A DNA stretch of 64,000 bases, from positions 1-64,000 of the forward strand of contig NZ_NBDP01000036.1 in the NCBI RefSeq assembly GCF_004123845.1. The letters are read 5' to 3'. Below are positions 8,139-16,950 of this stretch, one piece after another. Both the position numbers and the translations under genes were made by a program. The notes beneath the pieces were generated by a model. That model was not told where the DNA came from. It saw only the letters and a list, made by a program, of their open reading frames with translations, and did no database searches. The number at the start of each line of letters is the position of its first letter. Position 1 is the first letter of the stretch. This DNA comes from Allobosea sp. Tri-44 (GTDB lineage: Bacteria > Pseudomonadota > Alphaproteobacteria > Rhizobiales > Beijerinckiaceae).

Positions 8139-10058
8139 TCAGATCGAATCCATCGGATCGGCGAAACGGTCTCCAGGCGTGGCGGGCTGCGCCCGATTGC
8201 GATAGCGCGAGGAACGCGCGAGGCCGTGCGCCGTCTTGTGCCAGCCGAAGCGGTCGTGGACATAGTCGTAGAGCGCGAGCCAGCCTGCCAGCGAGGCGAG
8301 CAGATAGTAGATCGGCAGGGCCGGAAGCCAGCGCCATAGATCGGCCGCGCCGCGTCGCCAGGCGCCGAGCGCGGGCACGAGGAAAGCTGCACAGATTCCG
8401 CTTCCGGCCAGTCCCAGCGCGAGCGCGGAAAGCATGAGTTCCAGTGAACTGCCCGGCGAGAGCAGCGAGCCGTCGAAAACCGCTACCACCGTTGTCGCGA
8501 TGAACACCGGGTAGAGGAGCGTTCCGATCAGGGTCCCCAGCACCAGCGCCAAAAAGGTCAGGGCGGCAGCAAAGCCGGCCTCGCGCAGGAGGCGGCCCGG
8601 CTGCAACAGATGGCTGATCAGAGTCTGCAGGTGGCCCTTGAGCCAGCGCCGGCGCTGCTTCAGCCAGGCGGGTAGAGCATGCGGGGCCTCTTCGAGCGTG
8701 CGGCAGGGCAGGTCGGCGATGTAGCCGCCGGCGCGGACAAGGCGAAAGCCGATATCGGCATCCTCCGTGACATTCCAGGGGTCCCAGCCGCCGATCCGTC
8801 GCAGCGCTTCGGTCCGGAAATGGTTCGAGGTGCCGCCGAGCATGATCGGCAGGCCGGATTGCAGCAGGCCGGGATTGAGCACGTCGAACAACCCGGCATA
8901 TTCGAGCGCGAAGCAGCCGCTGAGCCAGCTGTCATCGGGGTTATCGATCACGAGACGGGCCTGCAGGCAGACCAACTCGGCTTCCGAGCGCAGGAAGCGG
9001 GCTGCGGCCAGGCGTAGTTGCCGCGGATCGGGAACATCCTCGGCGTCGAAAATCGTGAACAGCTGGCCGCGTGCCTCGGCGAGCGCCAGGTTGAGGGCGC
9101 GCGGCTTGGTTTGCGGAAGCCCACGCGGCACGACCACGACCTGCATGAATGGCGCAAGCTCGCGCGCCGCGAGGGTGCGGCGCAGGCTCCAGTCGACCTC
9201 CTCGACGAGGATTCGGATGTCGAGCTTGGCGGCGGGATAGTCGATGGCCGACAGTGCCTCGATCAACTGATCGAGCACGGCCTCCTCGCCGAAGATCGGG
9301 ACGGCGACGGTGTAGACCGGCAATCGGCCGTCGTCGATCTGCCAGCGAGGCTCGTGCCAGAGGTCTGCGGCCGGCTTCTCGATCAGGGCCGCGAGCCGCA
9401 GGACCACGGTGGCGAAGAAGAGCGGCCCCAGCGTCAGGGCCGTGCCGATCAGTGTCGCGACCGGTGCGAGCAAGCCGATCGCGGCAAGGAAGCCGACGAG
9501 GCCGAAGGCCAGAACCTTCTGGACCCAGCTCATGCCGGTTCTGGCACTGAAGCGCTGAAGCCCCGCCTCGTCCACCCAGGCTGCCTCGCGTGCCAACGTT
9601 CCGGCATTGGCGCGCCGCAACTCGGCCGCCAGCGTTGTCGGCGTCAGAACCACGATATCCTGACGAGCATAGGGCTTCGCTGCGAGGAAGTGGCGCAACG
9701 CAGGCCCAGGTGGAGGCGCGACCGCAAATCGCACCGGGTTTTCAGGGCGAGCGATCGTCGCGGCCATACCTTCGCGCAGGATTGCCGAAACGTCGCCGCC
9801 GGACTGCAAGGGCGGTGGGCGGGATTGGAAACGCAGCCCGAGATCGGCGGCCAGCGCCCGGTAGAACAGCTCTTCGCTGACGAGACCAGATGCGATCACC
9901 TGCCGGCTTGGAGAGACGCCGATGCGCTCCGACAGCCGCGCGGCCTCCCGCAGCTGTGCGGGCGGCACGCCGTGATCAGCCAGAAACGCGATCTCAGCGG
10001 GCAGGCCGAGCGCGGGCGCCTGGCCTGTATCGGCTTGCGGCCAAGCTTGAGCCCCCAT
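8139..10058 (-). CDS. Membrane glycosyltransferase family 2 with N-terminal GspE-N-like domain
   Basis: 639 residues from the preferred start. The N-terminal 130 residues resemble a type II secretion GspE N-domain (helical, including ERIGVSPSRQVI and EELFYRALA). Two hydrophobic helices follow, then a GT-A domain with EEV, DAEDVPDP, a TEDADIGFRL block and QRRRWLKGHLQT (QxxRW), which is the pattern of processive BcsA-like synthases. More membrane helices end the protein. Start 10058 is preferred because it has a GGGGGA-like ribosome binding site; the frame is open to 10232 but without a clear site. It probably makes or exports a beta-linked polysaccharide. No PilZ domain or cellulose operon partner is seen. 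Confidence 0.75.
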   Translation of the reverse strand: MGAQAWPQADTGQAPALGLPAEIAFLADHGVPPAQLREAARLSERIGVSPSRQVIASGLVSEELFYRALAADLGLRFQSRPPPLQSGGDVSAILREGMAATIARPENPVRFAVAPPPGPALRHFLAAKPYARQDIVVLTPTTLAAELRRANAGTLAREAAWVDEAGLQRFSARTGMSWVQKVLAFGLVGFLAAIGLLAPVATLIGTALTLGPLFFATVVLRLAALIEKPAADLWHEPRWQIDDGRLPVYTVAVPIFGEEAVLDQLIEALSAIDYPAAKLDIRILVEEVDWSLRRTLAARELAPFMQVVVVPRGLPQTKPRALNLALAEARGQLFTIFDAEDVPDPRQLRLAAARFLRSEAELVCLQARLVIDNPDDSWLSGCFALEYAGLFDVLNPGLLQSGLPIMLGGTSNHFRTEALRRIGGWDPWNVTEDADIGFRLVRAGGYIADLPCRTLEEAPHALPAWLKQRRRWLKGHLQTLISHLLQPGRLLREAGFAAALTFLALVLGTLIGTLLYPVFIATTVVAVFDGSLLSPGSSLELMLSALALGLAGSGICAAFLVPALGAWRRGAADLWRWLPALPIYYLLASLAGWLALYDYVHDRFGWHKTAHGLARSSRYRNRAQPATPGDRFADPMDSI

Positions 10059-10225
10059 CCCCGTCCCCCAGCCGCGGCTGACGGCTCCTGCAACCGGCGG
10101 CAACTTATGGTTGCTTATCGTAACGTCCGAGTCGAGTCGGGAGCGGTCGGATCGGAACGAGGCTTGCCCCTGAAATCCGCAACGGATGGTGAGGGTAACT
10201 GGCGGCGGAAAGCGCTCGGCAATTA

Positions 10226-10237
10226 TTTGCATACAAA
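10226..10237. promoter_or_regulatory. Second, imperfect copy of the TTTGTATACAAA operator
   Basis: TTTGCATACAAA differs by one base from the perfect palindrome at 10525 and is followed by the same TGAA. It lies 299 bases upstream, so cooperative binding or looping is possible. Confidence 0.35.
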
Positions 10238-10524
10238 TGAAGTGAGGCTGCCAATCCAGAAGGCGGTGGTCGACAGTCCGCAGGTGTCGCCAATCGGCGT
10301 TGGGGCGCCTTGTACTTTATGCTTCGGCGCGGGTGGGCCAACATTTGCTCCAAGCCTTTCATTTTACGCTCAATCTGCGCCGCATGCGGCGATTTGAGCC
10401 CGGCCTCACTTCGCAGTTGCGAACGGGTTTGTGCGCGATAGTCTCGCTTCCCTGCTGCCGCCGGCAGTTTGCAAGTCGTCGATCTCAAATCGCTTGACAA
10501 GCTTCAGATCCGCTGAGATCGTTG

Positions 10525-10536
10525 TTTGTATACAAA
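10525..10536. promoter_or_regulatory. Candidate GntR-family operator TTTGTATACAAA
   Basis: A perfect 12-bp palindrome lies 72 bases upstream of the ABC importer's first start codon. TTGTATACAA cores are typical of GntR-family (FadR/VanR-type) repressor sites. No GntR gene lies in the window, so the regulator would be encoded elsewhere. Confidence 0.5.
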
Positions 10537-10608
10537 TGAAATTTGGACGCGAACGTCCGGCCAGCTGCAACGATAACGATCGGCGGCGTGCCTCAATGGG
10601 AGAGTGAC

Positions 10609-11598
10609 ATGACCGCTTGGCTTGGCCTGACTTCGTTCAACCGTCTTGCGGCCATGGCCGCTGCGGCCGTGCTCACTTGGCAGGCGCCAGCGCGCGCCGA
10701 GGAGATTTCCGTCACTCAATGGGGCGCGAGCCTCTATGGCGCGCCCTATGCGGTGGCAATGGAGAAGGGTCTGTTCAAGCAGGCCGGCATCGACATCACC
10801 GGCATCATCGGCTCGGGCGGCGGCGGCACCACGGTCCGCAACATTCTCGCCAGCGCGACACCTTATGGTGAGGTCGCCGTCTCCGCCGCGCTCGCCGCCA
10901 AGGCGCAGGGCCTCGACCTGATCATCGTCAACACCGGCACGCGCAGCGTCGCCGAGGCCTCGATGGTCGTCATGCCGGACTCACCGCTCAAGAGCGTCGA
11001 GGATCTCGCCGGCAAGAAGGTCGCGATCACCTCGCCGAAATCGGTCTCCGAGATGCTGCTGCTGATGGTGCTGCGCGAGAAGGGCGTCGATCAGGGCAAG
11101 GTCCAGCGTGTCGCGGCCGGCGGCTATGTGCCGGCCCTGACCATGCTCGAGCAGAACGCGGTCGTCGGCTCGGTGCTGATCGAGCCGCTCTCGATCATCC
11201 GCAAGGACAAGTACCGGACGCTCTACAAGGCCGGCGACATCCTGAAGCCGATGACCACCTCGGTCGGCATCACCACGCGCAAATTCGCGCAGGAGAATCC
11301 CGAGAAGCTCAAGGCGATCATCGCCGGCCGCCGTGCCGGGGTGCTGGCGATCTACAAGGACCCGGCCGAAACCGCCAAGGTCATCGAGAAGCTCTACAAG
11401 CTCGAGCCGGCCATCGCAAAGGAAGCGGTCGACAACATGATCCCGCCGAAGATGTGGAGCGAGGGCGAGTTCAGCGTCGCCGAGCTCAACCTCATGGTCG
11501 AGGGTCTCAAGCTGATCGGCGAGGTCAAGGCCGATGTCGACTGGTCGACTGTCCTCGACAAGTCCTATCTGCCGGCCGACCTGCAGGCGAAGCAATGA
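10609..11598 (+). CDS. ABC transporter substrate-binding protein, NMT1/SsuA-like
   Basis: 329-residue periplasmic binding protein with a Sec signal peptide ending near APARAEE. The mature part starts ISVTQWGASLYGAPYAVAMEKGLF, the typical NMT1/TauA/SsuA opening, and includes the LAGKKVAITSPKS block. Start ATG 10609 is chosen for its GGGAGAG ribosome binding site and the signal peptide; an in-frame TTG at 10543 is less likely. It is the first gene of an importer operon and its stop overlaps the ATPase start (ATGA). The substrate (sulfonate, nitrate, pyrimidine precursor or other) cannot be told from sequence. Confidence 0.85.
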   Translation: MTAWLGLTSFNRLAAMAAAAVLTWQAPARAEEISVTQWGASLYGAPYAVAMEKGLFKQAGIDITGIIGSGGGGTTVRNILASATPYGEVAVSAALAAKAQGLDLIIVNTGTRSVAEASMVVMPDSPLKSVEDLAGKKVAITSPKSVSEMLLLMVLREKGVDQGKVQRVAAGGYVPALTMLEQNAVVGSVLIEPLSIIRKDKYRTLYKAGDILKPMTTSVGITTRKFAQENPEKLKAIIAGRRAGVLAIYKDPAETAKVIEKLYKLEPAIAKEAVDNMIPPKMWSEGEFSVAELNLMVEGLKLIGEVKADVDWSTVLDKSYLPADLQAKQ

Positions 11599-12437
11599 GC
11601 GCGGCATCGGGGGCCAAGATCGTGCCGCTCGCGCCCCATAACGCCATCGGTGAAGTCCATGCCAGGCTGCGTGGCGTCACCCGGGTCTTCGAACTGCCGA
11701 AGTCGACCCTGCATGCTCTCGGCCCGGTCGATCTCGACCTGGCCAAGGGCGAGTTCTTCTCGGTGGTCGGCCCGTCCGGCTGCGGCAAGTCGACCCTGCT
11801 CGACATCCTCGCCGGCCTGAGCGAGCCGCAAGCCGGAACGGCCGAGTTCGAGGGCAAGCCGATCAGGGGCGTGCCCGATGGTGTCGGCGTCGTCTTCCAG
11901 GAGGACGCGTCGTTCCCCTGGCTCAGCGTCCGCGACAATGTCGCCTTCGGGTTGCGGCGCGCCGGCATGGATCCGGCCGAGATCACCCGGCGTGTCGACT
12001 ATGCCGTCGGTTTCATGGGGCTGAAGGACTTCGCCGGCTCCTACCCGGCGCAGCTCTCCGGCGGCATGCGCCAGCGCGTCTGTATCGCCCGAACGCTGGT
12101 CCTGCAGCCGCGCTTGATCCTGCTCGACGAGCCCTTCGGCGCGCTCGATCAGCAGACCCGCCTGCTGATGGGCGATGAATTGCTGCGGCTCTGGCGCGAG
12201 ACCTCCGCCACCGTGCTGCTCATCACCCACGCGCTTGACGAGGCGGCGATGCTGTCGGATCGCGTCGGCGTGATGTCGACAAGGCCCGGCACCTTCATCG
12301 ACTTCGTCGAGACCGGCTGGGAACGGGATCGCGACAGTCGCGTCGTCTCGACGCCGCATTTCGGCGACATCACCGCCCGGCTCTGGGAAAAGCTGCGCAT
12401 CGAGGCGCTGAAGATCATGTCGGCCGGAAGGGCCTGA
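11595..12437 (+). CDS. ABC transporter ATP-binding protein (SsuB/TauB-like)
   Basis: 280-residue cytoplasmic ATPase of a nitrate/sulfonate/taurine-type importer. Visible are Walker A GPSGCGKST, Q-loop FQEDASFPWL, signature LSGGMRQR, Walker B LILLDEPFGALD and switch His in LLITHALDEA. It overlaps the binding-protein gene by four bases and sits four bases before the first permease gene. Confidence 0.9.
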   Translation: MSAASGAKIVPLAPHNAIGEVHARLRGVTRVFELPKSTLHALGPVDLDLAKGEFFSVVGPSGCGKSTLLDILAGLSEPQAGTAEFEGKPIRGVPDGVGVVFQEDASFPWLSVRDNVAFGLRRAGMDPAEITRRVDYAVGFMGLKDFAGSYPAQLSGGMRQRVCIARTLVLQPRLILLDEPFGALDQQTRLLMGDELLRLWRETSATVLLITHALDEAAMLSDRVGVMSTRPGTFIDFVETGWERDRDSRVVSTPHFGDITARLWEKLRIEALKIMSAGRA

Positions 12438-12440
12438 GTC

Positions 12441-13187
12441 ATGTCCGAGAAATGGCTGCGCGTTGCGGTCGTCACCGCGATGATCCTGCTGGTCGAGGCG
12501 CTCTGCCGCGTCGGCATCATCCCGCGCATGGTGATGATCGCCCCGTCCGATATGGTGGTCGAGCTCGGCAAGATCCTCGCCTCCGGGCAGTTCTCGGCCG
12601 ATATCCAGATCACCTTCACCAATATCGCGATCTCGACCGTGCTGTCGGTGCTGCTCGGCTTCGCCGCCGGCGTGATCATCTACTCGCTGCCGAGCCTGCG
12701 CGACGCGATCGAGCCGCTGCTGGCGAGCTACTATGCCGTCCCGACCTTCGTCTTCTACCCGATCTTCATCACGCTCTTCGGAGTTGGCTCGGCTTCGATC
12801 ATCGCGATCGCCGTGCTGCTCGCCATCGTCTCGATGATCACCGCGACGCTGAACGGGCTCGACCGCATCCCGCGTGTGCTGCGCAAGACCGGCCAGATCT
12901 ACCGGATGTCGCGGGTGAAGACCGCGCTGCTGATCGAGTTGCCGGCGGCGATGCCCTACCTTTTCACCGGGGTGAAGCTCTCGGTCGCCTACTCCTTCAT
13001 CGGTGTCATCGCCTCGGAGTTCATCCTGTCGGGCGCCGGCGTCGGCTACGCGATCGCCTATGCCTACAACCTGTTCGAGAACGGGCACATGTACGCGCTG
13101 ATGCTGCTCGTCCTCATCGTCGTCACCATCGTCAACACCCTCCTCAACATTGTCGATCGGCGCCTCCAGGCGCGCCGGCAGCGGTGA
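12441..13187 (+). CDS. ABC transporter permease (SsuC-like)
   Basis: 248-residue inner-membrane protein with about six hydrophobic helices and the EAA-type cytoplasmic loop near GLDRIPRVLRKTGQIYRMS. It is third in the importer operon and followed five bases later by a second, different permease, so the channel is likely a heterodimer rather than the homodimer usual for SsuC systems. Confidence 0.87.
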   Translation: MSEKWLRVAVVTAMILLVEALCRVGIIPRMVMIAPSDMVVELGKILASGQFSADIQITFTNIAISTVLSVLLGFAAGVIIYSLPSLRDAIEPLLASYYAVPTFVFYPIFITLFGVGSASIIAIAVLLAIVSMITATLNGLDRIPRVLRKTGQIYRMSRVKTALLIELPAAMPYLFTGVKLSVAYSFIGVIASEFILSGAGVGYAIAYAYNLFENGHMYALMLLVLIVVTIVNTLLNIVDRRLQARRQR

Positions 13188-13191
13188 TGCC

Positions 13192-13935
13192 ATGACAGCT
13201 CTCATGCCACGGTCAGCCGGTACGCTCCTCGTCCTCCTGGCCCTCATCGTCCTCTGGCAGGGCCTGCACCTGCTGGTCGGCGCCTCCTCGCTGGCCTCCC
13301 CGGTGCAGACGGTCGCGAAGCTCGCCGCCCTGCTCGCGACCGGCGAGTTCTGGCTCAACGTCTCCGAGACGATGCGCGCCTTCGTCGCCGCCTTCGCGAT
13401 CTCGCTCGCCGGTGGCATCACGCTCGGCATCGTGCTCGGTGTCCGCAAGCTCGCCGGCAATGTCGCCGAGCCGATCCTGACGACGCTCTACTCGATCCCC
13501 AAGGTCGTGCTCTACCCGCTGGTGCTGCTCTGCTTCGGCCTCGGCATCTCCGCCAAGATCGCTTTCGGCGTGATGCACGGGCTGATCCCGATCACGCTGT
13601 TCTCGATGAACGCCATCCGCCAGATGAAGCCGGTCTATCGCCGGACCTCGCAGGTGATGCGGCTCTCGCCCTCGCAGAACGCCTTCACCGTGATCATGCC
13701 GGCGATCCTGCCCGAGATCATCTCCGGCGTCCGGCTCGGCTTCTCGCTGACATTGCTCGGCGTGCTGATCGGCGAGATGTTCGCCTCGCAGCGTGGCCTC
13801 GGCTTCATGCTGACGAGCGCGATCAATATCGGCCAGATCGATACGATCATGGCGATCGCCCTGCTGCTGACCGTCTTTGCTGTCACCTGCAACACCCTGA
13901 TGATGCGCTTCGACCGGCGTCTGACGCACCGCTAA
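13192..13935 (+). CDS. ABC transporter permease (SsuC-like), second subunit
   Basis: 247-residue permease with six hydrophobic helices and the loop MNAIRQMKPVYRRTSQVM matching the EAA motif that contacts the ATPase. ATG 13192 is preferred over an in-frame ATG at 13150 that would overlap the preceding gene by 38 bases. It ends the importer operon. Confidence 0.87.
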   Translation: MTALMPRSAGTLLVLLALIVLWQGLHLLVGASSLASPVQTVAKLAALLATGEFWLNVSETMRAFVAAFAISLAGGITLGIVLGVRKLAGNVAEPILTTLYSIPKVVLYPLVLLCFGLGISAKIAFGVMHGLIPITLFSMNAIRQMKPVYRRTSQVMRLSPSQNAFTVIMPAILPEIISGVRLGFSLTLLGVLIGEMFASQRGLGFMLTSAINIGQIDTIMAIALLLTVFAVTCNTLMMRFDRRLTHR

Positions 13936-14031
13936 AGCGCCTTCCGGCGGCTTGCGTCGGCCGTTCCAGTCATGCAGGTTGCGGCGGACTCGTCCCGCTC
14001 GCCGCGGGCTGCGCCCTGCATTGGAAAAACC

Positions 14032-14298
14032 ATGAACTTCTATCGTTTCGGCGCCGCCGCCGTTCTCGTCGCCCTGCTGGGCGGCTGCGTCTCGCGCGAG
14101 GAGCCAGTCGGTGTCTCGGAGCCGGCCCCGGTGCGGACGCGCGTCGTGCGGACGGCACCGCCGCCGGACGGTGGCACGCTCGATCTTGGCCTGCCTCCGG
14201 CCCGCGAAGGCGGGCCAGCCTATGTCCGCTCCGGCATCAGCAGCGCGCCGCGGCAAGGCGAACTTTATGGGGCCGGTACGCTGCCGCAGGGCTTCTGA
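14032..14298 (+). CDS. Small hypothetical lipoprotein
   Basis: 88-residue protein with a lipoprotein signal peptide: a hydrophobic stretch then ALLGGC, giving Cys19 as the lipidated residue. The mature part is Pro/Arg-rich and low in complexity, with no recognised domain. It stands alone between the importer operon and a repeat element. Confidence 0.55.
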   Translation: MNFYRFGAAAVLVALLGGCVSREEPVGVSEPAPVRTRVVRTAPPPDGGTLDLGLPPAREGGPAYVRSGISSAPRQGELYGAGTLPQGF

Positions 14299-14341
14299 GG
14301 CAGGCCTCAGCGGACGGTTCCGGGGGGCTCGAGCGCCGTCC

Positions 14342-14440
14342 CTTCGTCATGGTCGGGCTCGTCCCGACCATCCACGCCTTCGCTGATCGAGCGCGGTGTC
14401 CAAGACGTGGATACTCGCCACAAGGGCGAGCATGACGAAG
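14342..14440. repeat. Palindromic intergenic repeat element (about 99 bp)
   Basis: Ten-base terminal inverted repeats CTTCGTCATG/CATGACGAAG enclose nested dyads: GGTCGGG/CCCGACC, TCCACG with AAGACGTGGA, and CTCGCC/GGGCGAG. Elements built like this are scattered between genes in many Hyphomicrobiales genomes. No protein is encoded. The rest of the 14299-14602 gap holds nothing I recognise. Confidence 0.6.
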
Positions 14441-14602
14441 TTGGGAACGTGACGCGCAATCGATCGATAGAGGCGGTCCGTAAGGCAAGAAGCGGGCACA
14501 CGCCCTCGCTGCCCCGAGCTGCGCCATCTCGCGACCGTTCTAGCGAACAAGGTCAGCTAGTCCGGTAGCTGGCTTATGATGTCGGTAGATGCTGACCGGA
14601 AT

Positions 14603-15622
14603 TCATGCAAGGCCCCCGGTCAGCGCCTTCGCAAGCGCGCGGGCCGACCGCTGCTCGGGGCGGTAGCGGATTTCGATGAGATGGCGAGACATGCTGACGG
14701 GTAGAAGGGCGACGAGGATATGAAATAGCGAAAGCACGAGTTTTTTGGGCAGTGAGAAGTACTCTTGAGCGACGGACCCGATCAGCCTGGGAAGCTGAAA
14801 ATAACGATTGGCCTCTCCGTTGATCGAGGCAAGGATCAGCTTCTTCTCCAGGTAGAAGAATGTTCGTTTGACATCGAGCTGGCGTGATTTCGAATCCTTG
14901 GGCATGACCATGTTCAGATGGTCGATCAGGTGTTCGAAGCGCTTCATATGCTGTTCGATCTTGTCAGTGTCGATCGTGCGCCCCACGCCCGACATGTTGC
15001 GGCTATGGACACGGTAGAGCCCGAGTTCCACCGGGAGGGATACGACCTCACCGAAGAAGGGGGCGGCGAGAATGATGATCCCGTCAACCGCATCGTCATA
15101 GTCGGCGTCGCGCAGCAATTCGCAGAGATCGCGCCTGAACACGTTCCCGGAGGTCGGCGGGCTGATATAGACGCCGGTCCTGCGGACGCGCTCCCGGAGG
15201 TCGCCGGGCTGGCGAATCAGCTCGGGTTCAGGGACCGTCGAGCCCAGGGAGGTGCTGCCGCCGTCGACGCGGCTCAGGCAGAATTGCACCTTTGCGATCG
15301 ACGGTCGCAGATGTGGGACGATCGCATCGAGCGCGCCCGGAGCGAGTTCGTCGTCGGCATCGAGGAACAACACGAACGGCGCCGTCGTCTGGTCGAGACC
15401 GAAGGTGCAGGCCCGGCGCTGGCCACTATTCTCGATCCGGTAGGCGGTGACCCCCGTCCGGCTGATCGCCTCCCATGAGGCGTCCGTCGAGCCGTCATCG
15501 ACGACGACGAGTTCGCAATCGCCGCGGTTCTGCGCGAGTACGCTGCGGATCGCACGCTCGACATATTCGGCGTAGTTGTAGCAGTTGACGATCACCGCGA
15601 TCTTGAACGTCGAACCGGTCAT
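14603..15622 (-). CDS. Glycosyltransferase family 2
   Basis: 339-residue GT-A fold transferase. The N-terminus IAVIVNCYNYAEYV, VVVDDGSTD and FLDADDEL (DxD-type metal/nucleotide site) are diagnostic. A hydrophobic stretch near the C-terminus may attach it to the membrane. ATG 15622 is used because the typical GT2 N-terminus begins there; the open frame upstream is unconserved. It is the first gene of the exopolysaccharide locus and is divergent from the next glycosyltransferase. Confidence 0.82.
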   Translation of the reverse strand: MTGSTFKIAVIVNCYNYAEYVERAIRSVLAQNRGDCELVVVDDGSTDASWEAISRTGVTAYRIENSGQRRACTFGLDQTTAPFVLFLDADDELAPGALDAIVPHLRPSIAKVQFCLSRVDGGSTSLGSTVPEPELIRQPGDLRERVRRTGVYISPPTSGNVFRRDLCELLRDADYDDAVDGIIILAAPFFGEVVSLPVELGLYRVHSRNMSGVGRTIDTDKIEQHMKRFEHLIDHLNMVMPKDSKSRQLDVKRTFFYLEKKLILASINGEANRYFQLPRLIGSVAQEYFSLPKKLVLSLFHILVALLPVSMSRHLIEIRYRPEQRSARALAKALTGGLA

Positions 15623-15777
15623 GCGTCGCTCCACTGAAGCTTCGATCCCGACACCGTTCGTAGTGGCGGCATGGTGCCCGCCACCGGCGCGAAGCACCCC
15701 TTGGCGCAGACATTGCAAGAGCCGTACCGCAGAGCAGGCCAGCCGGCGGCCATGGGGCGATGGCGATCGGGAGCGCG

Positions 15778-16932
15778 ATGTCGGGCAGGAAGACCAGGAT
15801 TCTCTACATCGTGCCGCCGACGCGGTCGTTCGCCGGTATCGAGCGCGTCACCGACTCGATCTGCTCGGCATTGGCCACCAAATATGAGCAGGATCTCGAA
15901 GTCTCCGTCCTCTACACCTCGCCCTTCGAACAGATCGTCGGCCAGCCGCGGCCATACGATGTCATTCTGAGCTTCTCCAAGGGACGGTTCGACCTGCTGC
16001 GCCGGGTCCGGCGAACGATCGCCAATGGGCAATTCGACCTCGTGGTCGTGCCGCAGGTCGAGTCGACGGCGGTGTTCTGGCTCTGCTGCCTTGGCATCCG
16101 GCGCCGCTTCATCCTCTATCTCCACGGAAATCCCAGGCTCGAGCGTCGCTCGTTCAAGGCGAGCCTGCTGTTCGAGGCGATGCGGTTCCTGGTACTGCCG
16201 CGACTGGTGCGCGTCTTTGGCACTTCGCCGCGCCAGCTCGAAGCCTTCCTGGACGACTATCCGAGCAGGGTCGAACATGTCTGGGTGCCCAATCCGGTGC
16301 GCTCGTTTGACATGCCGGTGCCGGCGCCTGCCGTGGGCACTCCGGTTCGCTTCGTCACGGTCGGCCGCTTCGCTTACCAGAAGGGCTACGACATCCTGCT
16401 GCGCGCCTTCGCCGCCTTCTGCGAGAAACGCGAGGGCGCCGAGCTGATCCTCGTCGGCTATGGCGAAGAGGAGCCGACGATCCTTAGCCTGATCGACGAA
16501 CTCGGCCTCGCCGATAAGGTGACGATCGAACATCATCCCGACAGCCCGGCGATCCCGCTTTCGCGCAGCGACATCTATCTCTCGGGCGCACGCTGGGAAG
16601 GCTGGTCGCTCGCCATTTGCGAGGCGCTGCGGTTCGGGCTGCCGGTGGTCGCCTTCGACTGCGAGTTCGGACCGAGCGACATCATTATCGATGAGCGGAT
16701 CGGCCGTCTCGTCGCGCTGGGGGATATGGCCGGCTTCGTCGCCGCGATGGTGTACTACCACGACCATGCCGTGTCCGAGCGCCGCCACGCGCAGCATCGG
16801 GCCGACTACATCGATCGCTTCAGCCTCGACAAGGTCGTGCATGCGCATGCACGAGCCCTGCTCGCGGCCGACGGGCGCGTCGAGCCGCAGCCGCGCGGTG
16901 CGATGAACGCCGAACCCGCCGGAGCATCCTGA
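15778..16932 (+). CDS. Glycosyltransferase family 4 (group 1)
   Basis: About 384 residues; GT-B fold. The C-terminal half shows FVTVGRFAYQKGYDILLRAF, LILVGYGEEE, and an E-x7-E-like segment (GWSLAICEALRFGLPVVAF) that binds the nucleotide sugar. Start 15778 is preferred for its GGGAG ribosome binding site; ATG 15760 is possible. It probably adds one sugar to the lipid-linked repeat unit. It converges with the GDP-mannose gene. Confidence 0.82.
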   Translation: MSGRKTRILYIVPPTRSFAGIERVTDSICSALATKYEQDLEVSVLYTSPFEQIVGQPRPYDVILSFSKGRFDLLRRVRRTIANGQFDLVVVPQVESTAVFWLCCLGIRRRFILYLHGNPRLERRSFKASLLFEAMRFLVLPRLVRVFGTSPRQLEAFLDDYPSRVEHVWVPNPVRSFDMPVPAPAVGTPVRFVTVGRFAYQKGYDILLRAFAAFCEKREGAELILVGYGEEEPTILSLIDELGLADKVTIEHHPDSPAIPLSRSDIYLSGARWEGWSLAICEALRFGLPVVAFDCEFGPSDIIIDERIGRLVALGDMAGFVAAMVYYHDHAVSERRHAQHRADYIDRFSLDKVVHAHARALLAADGRVEPQPRGAMNAEPAGAS

Positions 16933-16950
16933 CGAGGCCGCGATTGCCTC

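Larger units (their letters stand above)
10059..10608. other. Intergenic regulatory region
   Basis: About 550 bases between the divergent glycosyltransferase and ABC importer genes hold no convincing gene. Two related ATACAAATGAA-containing sites (10226-10237 and 10525-10536) are the only structure I can point to; they are listed separately. Confidence 0.5.

Noticed and set aside
11565..13460. Minus-strand open frame of about 630 codons over the ABC importer genes
   Set aside because: It is low-complexity in Asp, Arg and Gln, lies antisense to three well-matched transporter genes, and has no family similarity.
14294..14309. CTGAGG/CCTCAG hairpin at the end of the small lipoprotein gene as a terminator
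   Set aside because: The stem is short and no T-run follows.
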